Below, piece after piece: positions 56,830-64,000 of a DNA stretch of 64,000 nucleotides; within the stretch, counting starts at the first letter, position 1, and each line of letters begins with the position of its first letter. The DNA lies in contig CM041292.1 in the NCBI GenBank assembly GCA_023052935.1, positions 176,782,111-176,846,110 of the forward strand. The letters are read 5' to 3'. A program made the translations under genes and the position numbers. Below the pieces are notes generated by a model. That model was not told the origin of the DNA. It saw only the letters and a list, made by a program, of their open reading frames with translations, and searched no databases. The stretch comes from Piezodorus guildinii. Lineage: Eukaryota > Arthropoda > Insecta > Hemiptera > Pentatomidae.

Positions 56830-57140
56830 TATTACAGACCAACTCGGTACGTTACCTAGGACTAACACTAGACCGAGGATGACTTGGGGAACACATTTCA
56901 AGACGAAAAGAAAATCTCTCACAACGACGTACGTAAATAACAAAACCATACATACGGACATACAACAACCATCAGTTGAGAAACACATATGAACTCTCTA
57001 TTCGCGTTTTCGTTGCAAACCACACGGACACGACAATAGACTAATAAAGGACATGTCAATAGATGAAATGTCATTCAAAAGAAGGCTAAAGAGAAGCTGG
57101 ATGAGGGACCTCCTCTCCTAAATCAAAGCCTAGGAAGGAA
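56830..57140 (+). pseudogene. Jockey-like LINE relic with internal deletion
   Basis: NSVRYLGLTLDRG, then a gap, ANHTDTTID, MSFKRRLKRSWMRDLLS and a stop. It keeps RYLGL and the RRLKR.W.RDLL end of the Jockey tail, but is a different subfamily. Confidence 0.65.
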
Positions 57141-57259
57141 TGCTGCAGGGCACTTACCTTCTTCCTTCATGCCCATCATGACCGCTGCTTATGTTTCTAT
57201 TCCACATTTGCTTACCGTCACATATTGCTTTTGACATGTGTGAGTAACAAAAACGAACA

Positions 57260-58095
57260 TAAAAAAAATCTGATGCGGCCAACACACGACTTACACTTAC
57301 CACGGTTTTTGAATCGATTAAAGAATTTTCAAATACAGTTAGAGATAAAAATGAGTGGAACCATTAAAGAATTAATTAAATTAAATTTCCATAGAAACAT
57401 GTGTTTCATTAAAAAATCTATTATATTATTATCCAAAACAATCAGTTAGTTTTATAAAAGCCGATAATCATCACTCTTTATTTACTTTTACTAGCTTGTG
57501 TATAAGATAACGTTTTTTTCCTAAAATCATCAGCTTTCCAACAGTACCCGTATATTACTGTTGTCATGTTAAAAAACAAAAAATTGGACTAAAAAAATAT
57601 TTTTTCAGTTTCCTCCTTTACTTGTTTATCAAATTCGCTCAACTTGCATATTTAGCGGTTATTTATCAATGTTAACAAAATAATATAGTTATTTTTATTA
57701 AATCTACAAAATTGAAGGTACTTTCGGGTGAGAAAATTTAAGCCCTGTCAGACTAGTTTAATCAGAATGAAACCTACACCATATTAAAGCCCGACAAATT
57801 TTACATCGATGTATCGAGTTCAATCAAAATCGTTAGAGCCTTTTTTTCAGAAAATCGTAAAAAGGTGCAAAAGTAGATCGTCAGGTCAGCTGATTATGAT
57901 GAAAAAGGTGCTGTAACATCTCGAACGTATAGTAGCCTTAAATATGAAATTTCATAGCACTTATCGTTTTCACCCGGGAGTTGCACACACAGACCTTTTT
58001 GCAGGACTTGGTTATTTGGACTCAGGGGACCCTAAAACGTGTATTTCCGTTGAAAACTGGAATTCGAAAACTTTTCCTTACTATATGTTTTTAAT
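57260..58095 (-). repeat. F1 repeat, full length (minus)
   Basis: 'aaatctgatgcggccaacac', 'gaccctaaaacgtgtatttc' and 'gaattcgaaaacttttcctt'. Ends near 'actatatgtttttaat', missing part of the terminal palindrome. Confidence 0.85.
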
Positions 58096-58199
58096 ATATG
58101 GTAATATTGGGTTGTAAAATAATTTCGTGGCGTTTATCAATATGTTTATTTTATAACGTATATTCATTATTATATTTAACCATCGCTAGAAATGAAAAT

Positions 58200-58953
58200 A
58201 TATATCAAAGTTGTATAAGTTTATTGGTTTTTTTATGTTACAATAACGGAAAATTTAGTTTTCCCATGAAAACTCGATTGCCATGGATTCATCAAAAACT
58301 AGAGAAATAACAACGGTTCCTATCCTATAAGTTTTATAACTATTTAATACTTCAAATAAACTATTTAAAATACATTTTAAAAGTTTAATTTATCTTTCAC
58401 AGGAATCCCATTCAGTTTACAGTGAAACATCAGTTTTCATGAAATAGTAAATAATTTAAAATAATTAATAACAATCTTAGTTTATAGATTTATAACAGCT
58501 TACCATTTATGTTAATAACTTAATTACTATTCGGTACGTAATATTGTTTCTAAAATCTCACGAACAAAATGGAAGACTATACATAACTTGCACGACCCTG
58601 TACGACGGTTATAACCTCTTTAACAATAAAATATGTTCATAAATTCATTGCTTACAACTTATAATTATTTAACTAATAATTAACTCGTACGATTTCTTTT
58701 ATTGCATCTTAAATTTTCTAAATGCGTTCGCTTTCCGACGGTATATTATACGTCTATGTTACTACTTATATTTCAGGAATTCTTTTTTGACGACTAAGTT
58801 ACAGAAAATTTATTTTCCCTTTTAATGAAAAGCTAAATTACAATGTATTTTACTTATTAACATTGAGGAAAGAATGTCCTAAATGATAATGAAAACCGTA
58901 TCAAAATCCGTCTTGTTTAGAAGGAGTTAGCGGAAACCAAAATCGCTTTATCA
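58200..58953 (-). repeat. F2 repeat (minus), interrupted by the Helitron
   Basis: Reverse complement of 13475-14165 ('aatacattgtaatttag', 'ggacattctttcctc', 'gacggattttgatacgg' in inverse). It appears to resume after the Helitron at 60319 ('ttttatataatatatagaga'). Confidence 0.7.
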
Positions 58954-60318
58954 TCTATACTAATATTATAAACCTGAAGAGTTTGTTTGTTTGTTTGTTT
59001 GAACGCGCTAATATCAGAAACTACTGGTTCAAATTTAAAAATTCTTTTTGTGTTGGATAGTCCATTTATCGAGGAAGGTTATAGGCTATATAAAATCACG
59101 CTGCGACCAATAGGAGTGAAGAATCAGTGGAAAATTTGGAGGAAAACGGGGAAAATTAGGAGGAAAAAAACCTCTCATCCCAATGATTCCAAATTATTTA
59201 CCTTTTATTTTTAAAATAATTCAATTTCCTTTTAATTTATCTTTTCCCGTAACAATTAATAAAACACAGGTGTAAACATTTAAACACGTAGGAATCGATT
59301 TACGTCAAGATCGAGTTGCGGAGAAAATCAGTATGTTCTTCTGCCACAAGAAAATAAAACTAAAAATGCCATTTACGCGGAAGTCCTTTAAAATATATTC
59401 TTTTAAAAACTTCTTGATAGCGAACATAATAACAGAAAATGACGCATACGAAGTCGCTTCAGAATATGTATGGGTTTGGAAATCTTCGACTTTTAGGTGG
59501 TTGAAAGGTCTAAAACCTTTATTTTATTTAGTTTAAAAGTTTATTTAGTTTTTGTGTCATTAAAACAAAATAACACAAAAACTAAACGTCCCCTAAAAAA
59601 TTATAAGTAATCATTTGAAATATCAAATTTCTAACTACCTGAACGTAAAATTGTCTTGACCTGATATATATTAGCAAAGGCACTACATTATTATAACAAA
59701 TATTTTTAAGCATATTGCTGTTGTTATCTATTCGTTTAACGTCACTTTTAAACTACGATGACTAATCGTATGATGACTAATTTTTGCCTATCCAAGTTTA
59801 TTTAGGGTAGAGATCTTTAACGAGTTCATGACATAGCAAAGGCTTGGGACCACCATTTTACGTCCCCTTCGAAGGAGGGCATAACCAAGGTTTTTTTTAG
59901 TCCCGTTAAAAAATCTTAAGGGCACCAAGCTGGTCACTACATACAGGTGACCGATCCTTTTAAGCATATTGCAATTCATATCTGTTTCGTGTGCAGATTC
60001 CTATGAAAATATATTCAATTGTTTTGTTTTTTAATTATTTCAATTGGCTAAAAAAATATTAATTTCAAGAACATAATAGAACACTATTTCTGAATTCTAA
60101 AAAAACGCGAGTGATTCAGGTGTAAGGTTTCGCCGCAAATATCAATAATTCACATTTAGGTTGCCAACGGTTTGTGACGATTATTTTTACATATTTAGTA
60201 ATTATGATTGTGTAGTATCTACTGGTTCGCTATTGTGAATTTGACAGGATATTAATAACTGATAAATTAATACGAAATGCATTCATTATTCGCGAGCAAA
60301 GCTGCGGGTCACAGCTAG
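58954..60318 (+). mobile_element. Non-autonomous Helitron-type element
   Basis: Begins TCTATACTAATATTATAAAC after an A and ends with the hairpin AGCTG-CGGGTCA-CAGCT followed by CTAG before T (60300-60318). There is no target duplication. The 5' motif with GTTTGTTTGTTTG and 'gaaactactggttcaaattt', and the 3' 'gcaaagctgcgggtcacagc', match a Helitron-type repeat widespread in arthropods, from memory. The F2 copy at 13.48 kb gives the empty site. No Rep/helicase frame. A SINE-A is nested at 59730-59954. Confidence 0.8.
59730..59954 (-). mobile_element. SINE-A (minus), nested in the Helitron
   Basis: 'cgtttaacgtcacttttaaa', 'tgcctatccaagtttattta', 'cgtccccttcgaaggagggc' and 'gtcactacatacaggtgacc'. 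Part of the tRNA-like head is deleted. Confidence 0.85.
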
Positions 60319-60339
60319 TTTTATATAATATATAGAGAG

Positions 60340-60490
60340 AGATTAAACAAATGTTTCCATCGAGACTAAATTTAATTAATTCTATAAGCTTTTTATTTTA
60401 ACTTACCTATATATCCAATCTCTCACCGTATTTAAAAATACTTAAATTGATTTTAACCACGGAGGTAAGTAAAAGACGTGAGTTTTTTTC
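60340..60490 (+). repeat. F1 3' end fragment
   Basis: 'taaacaaatgtttccatcga' to 'aggtaagtaaaagacgtgag'. Confidence 0.65.
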
Positions 60491-60589
60491 TCAAATATTT
60501 TATATTGTAACAATTAAACTCATTTATAATGACTTAATATAATGGTTAGATTTCCAGCAATATCAATGATATTTATAAAAAAAAAAAGT

Positions 60590-60890
60590 AAAAAAGATTT
60601 AATGATTCCGACTCCCTACCGTGACATTGCCTAGTTGAGCTCAGCCAGAAGCAGCCCAGTACTGACTGAACCACAGAGCACGCTCGTCCAACGATCGCTC
60701 GAGGCAGATTTCAATCCACCATTAGGCAAACTGTATTCCCTGAACAATATTATCGGCACAATCAGGTATCCTAGTCTGTGTTATATCAAGCCCAGAAGGT
60801 CAGGGTTATATCCTATTAACATCTATCTCGTCAATAGAGGTGCCGCCGTTCATGAACAATACATAGGAATTATATAATTCTATATTTCTC
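60590..60890. other. Low-repeat, GC-richer island
   Basis: An 80-codon open frame (60635-60877) has no recognised similarity. Could be an exon or a decayed element; no evidence for either. Confidence 0.3.
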
Positions 60891-60894
60891 CCAC

Positions 60895-61055
60895 AGAACT
60901 ACATAGAAAATATACATTGAGGGAATGTGTTGCGAACATGAAAATTTTTAGATTCGAGGTCTAATTAAGCCCTATACCTAATAGTATGATATTTCCCAAA
61001 ACGGCTCTATTTTTATTTAACTTACTATTTCAACGTAAAAGTTAATGGATTTTAT
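60895..61055 (+). repeat. F1 5' fragment, diverged
   Basis: 'gagggaatgtgttgcgaaca' and 'tgaaaatttttagattcgag' parallel the F1 start. Confidence 0.5.
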
Positions 61056-61061
61056 GATGAA

Positions 61062-61335
61062 TGGGGTTACTTGTGGTGTAGTGCTTAGTATAACAGCCTT
61101 CTATGCCCAAGATCGCGGGTTTAAACCTTACAACTGAACCTTGGATTTTTTTAATGGGAGTGAAATATCATTCTTTATGCCGTGCTTCGGAAAGGACAAA
61201 AATGGTGGTCCCGAGGCTTTGCGACGTCAGGTACTCGTTAAAGATTTCTATTTTAATTAAAACGGAATATGCAAAATTTAGGACTTCCACTATTGCATCA
61301 TCCGATTAGCCATAGTAGCATAAAGTGTCAATGAA
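61062..61335 (+). mobile_element. SINE-A, full length
   Basis: 'ggggttacttgtggtgtagt', 'cgcgggtttaaacc' as B box, 'atgccgtgcttcggaaagga', and the end 'agtagcataaagtgtcaatg'. Confidence 0.9.
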
Positions 61336-61577
61336 CGAACAATTATTTTTATCAGCTTGCCCTACCCTTACGAAAATCCAGCGTACACCATTTGTGTCAC
61401 TTATACAGAAGACACTAGGTCTCTACAGCCATACTATAATATTTCTTTGTAATGCTATTTAAAGTTATTACTTACAATCTGAAATTATTAATTGCTCACT
61501 ACTCCTATGGTTGAAGGACTCACCTGGAACAAAATAAAATAAATTTAGTTATTTGTGTAAAAAAAAAATAAAAATAA

Positions 61578-61620
<43 letters not shown>

Positions 61621-62135
61621 TTTATTATACATCATTCTCATTGAAATAGTGTGACAGGATTAAATTTTATTTCTCTAAATAGCCTTTAATTTTATACGTT
61701 CTCTGTATAGTAGAAGTTCCGAAAAGTTCTGTTAAGGCCTGTACTGTTACACTATTTATTTTTGCAATATTGTTTTATTTGTTACTTGAGGGTTAACCAT
61801 TAAAGGAGATATGAAAAAACAGTAGAAGAAATCAATGACAATCCTTACTAATCCTAGGAATTTTAAACTAACACCACAAGGGGCTTTAAAATTAAAAATA
61901 AATAAAATTAATTTTATTGTACCTTCGGGTAATAGTAAGACATTTATTGCTATTTTTAAGGATTATATAAATTTGGCGAATCAGAGAAAAAGAAATTAGT
62001 TTTGTTACACTTTCCCTAACATGATATTTCATATGTCAATTAGTGAAAGTTACGTTTTTTCGATGGAAACATCAATTTTAAATTAAATATTTGAATTAGA
62101 AACATAATCACTAGAATTCAAGTCCTTGCGAATGA
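61336..62135. other. AT-rich stretch with (TA)n at 61591-61624
   Basis: A short F1-like piece at 61.63-61.69 kb ('ttgaaatagtgtgacaggat'). No gene. Confidence 0.4.
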
Positions 62136-62139
62136 CGTG

Positions 62140-62230
62140 GTCAGGCTGACGTTTTGATATGGAATAGAAATGGTCCCAGTACAGTACCCCGAGGAACTCC
62201 TACTAATGAAGTTACTTCTGATTTTGACAA
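62140..62230 (-). pseudogene. Short RT palm relic
   Basis: The minus strand reads TSLVGVPRGTVLGPFLFHI, the G(V/I)PxGxxLGPxLF motif that precedes the catalytic Asp pair in LINE reverse transcriptases. Nothing more is kept. Confidence 0.65.
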
Positions 62231-62249
62231 GTTTATCAATATAAATTTT

Positions 62250-62905
62250 TTTTTTTTAATTATTTATTTAATGTAATTTACAACTTTACTATACAAACAC
62301 AATAAGTAAATATTCAGGGTGAAGAAAAGTATTGAGAAAGAACTACATCACTAACTATTTTAAGGCAGTAGGTCCCGAGGCCACCTTCTTTTCAATTGCC
62401 TTGGCGGGTTATCTAAGGGAATATCTAAAGAACAAAGATTACGGACAAGTGGTTTTGTGTGAGCAGGGAGTATAGAATGAAAAGAGGAATATCTATCACG
62501 GGCTAGGTTTGCAATAAATGGGATGTTTAGGTCATTATGGAGGAGTTGATTTGTGGCAAAATAAGGGGCATTCAGAATTTTGTGAAGGATTTTGGATTGT
62601 TAGGATTGAATGCAGGAGGAATTATATGGTTTAGTATAGATCTAAAGCTCGATTTCAAATGTCCAAATAGTCCTGACAATACTGACGTAAATAAGTTTTT
62701 TGTAATAAACTAGATATTTTGAACGTTTGTCTAGTAAAATGTTTTAGTAATCTGTATCTTCGAGCAGTTTCTTGTCGTCAGTCTTGAGTGAGATTTCCTA
62801 GTACAGCGCTCGTCAAGATGGAGTCCTAGGTATCGGATTTGTTCTACAGGGGTAAGTGAGATGCTATTATAGAATAATGGAGGAAAGGAAGTCATATTTC
62901 GATTT
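62250..62905 (-). pseudogene. Jockey-type LINE fragment
   Basis: Inverse of the C-terminal Jockey region: 'gtcctaggtatcggatttgt' (IRYLGL in inverse), 'gagcagtttcttgtcgtcag', and the 3' UTR to an A-rich tail at 62250-62265. Many stops and shifts. Confidence 0.8.
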
Positions 62906-64000
62906 TAAATCGATTATAAGTAGAGGGAAAAGCCCAGTCTGGGTCCCTATAGCACTTGTATATTTTTTATATAGTTATGTTTGTTTGAATGATGTTTGTT
63001 TATTTGCAAACTTTATTTATCTCAATTATAGGTTAATGTTTTGATTTGTTTTGTTTTTATATTTATTATTATTTAATTCTCTCTCTCTCTCTCTCTCGCT
63101 ATATAATATATATATATATATATATATAATATATCATTTATTTGTATTTATCTCAGTTAAAGGTTGTTGTTTGTTTTCTTATTTTGTACATGTATTATAT
63201 TTTATTTATTTGACTTTATCATTGTATACTGTACATATTGTGTGAATGGGATCTTATAACACTATTACTAATGTTCATATAGAAACAAATGGTAATATAT
63301 CTCAATAAATAAATTTAAAAAATCAATTATAAATTAAAAAGAAAAACTTCTCCATGCACGTAAAACCTTCGCTTCATATATATTTCATTTTAAAAGTAAG
63401 AGGTATTATAAACTATTTGGTGTTATTAGAGAAAATTACTTATCCGTCAAAACGAGCTAGAAAATTGCGTATTACGGGTTTGCGTGTAAACGGGAACGCA
63501 TTCCGACCGTATCTCGCTGATATAATTTCGCAACCTATTACGAAACTGGCGAGCATTAAAAAAGAATCCTAAATGTTGAAAAATAATATCTTTTGCTAGA
63601 TATGGGATCGTAAAATAAAGCTTTCTCCAAACGAAAGCGGTTCTAAACAGGTAAATTAAAAATACACCTGAGTGGGCAGGTTTTAATACCTCTATGTCTT
63701 ACGTAACTATTGCTACCGATGCAGCTGTCAATTCCTGGTTTAATGTATTTTATTTTCCATTTGCGCTTGTCTGTTGAGTATTGAGAATGAAGACCATGAT
63801 TTTCAAACGGCTCGGAAATTTTAAAAGAAGCTCAAAACTAGCATAATTTTATGATTAACCAAATTATTTTGATAAAAATGCTGCAATGCACTCAAATCCT
63901 GAAAAAAATACGCGCTGCTTGGTAATGAACCTTTGTAATCGACCAAAAGAAAAAAAAAAAAACCTTTCAAATTTTAATGGCTTACATTTTAAGATACGCA
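62906..64000. other. AT-rich stretch to the window end
   Basis: (CT)n and (TA)n tracts at 63079-63130. A 72-codon frame at 63354-63572 has no known similarity. The last ~70 bases belong to an R2 piece ('tgtaatcgaccaaaagaaaa'). Confidence 0.4.

Overview
This window looks like AT-rich nuclear DNA from an insect, and nearly everything recognisable in it is transposable-element material. I found no host gene I can name. The best taxonomic clue is a nuclear copy of mitochondrial DNA (about 26.24-27.06 kb) that keeps the ancestral insect order nad4 / nad4L / trnT / trnP / nad6. Its nad6 contains the stretch FIYMASIASNEKF when read with the invertebrate mitochondrial code, which is typical of Hemiptera. 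The hemipteran assignment is an inference. Mariner elements, Jockey-type LINEs, tRNA-derived SINEs, a BEL/Pao element and a Helitron-type element fit an arthropod genome.

Layout. 0-3.4 kb: the 5' part of a BEL/Pao LTR retrotransposon on the minus strand (LTR, primer-binding region, 860 uninterrupted gag-pol codons) that runs off the left edge. 3.5-17.2 kb: a mosaic of an abundant unclassified repeat (called F1 here), 5'-truncated Jockey-type LINE copies (two of them in a 3.3-kb inverted duplication), two SINE families, (TA)n tracts and a 19-bp minisatellite. 17.2-23.3 kb: a roughly 0.7-kb unit with inverted terminal repeats and a hammerhead-ribozyme-like motif near its right end, split by a 5.4-kb nearly complete LINE with ORF1, endonuclease, reverse transcriptase and RNase H. 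23.4-31.3 kb: degenerate and well-formed hammerhead-like motifs, a mariner relic, the mitochondrial insert, an internally deleted mariner and a Jockey fragment. 31.3-45.2 kb: SINEs, LINE fragments, a tandem cluster of F1 units and a small poly(A)-tailed retro-insertion with a clean target duplication. 45.2-54.6 kb: a MITE with 26-bp perfect inverted repeats, a Tc1/mariner-like element without transposase, LINE 3' ends, and two 261-bp MITEs sitting inside F1 copies. 54.6-64 kb: mostly unassigned DNA, more F1, a Helitron-type non-autonomous element with a nested SINE, and a last Jockey fragment.

These elements do not form a pathway. They are layers of insertion, and several nestings can be checked against empty copies of the same host repeat inside the window. 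The least explained signals are a set of short motifs resembling hammerhead ribozymes of Penelope-like elements or retrozymes (about 8.7, 23.3, 24.4/24.6, 29.2 and 35.5 kb), and the F1 family itself, which has at least fifteen copies or pieces, short inverted termini and no coding capacity. All similarity statements were made by eye. Boundaries of degenerate repeats are approximate.
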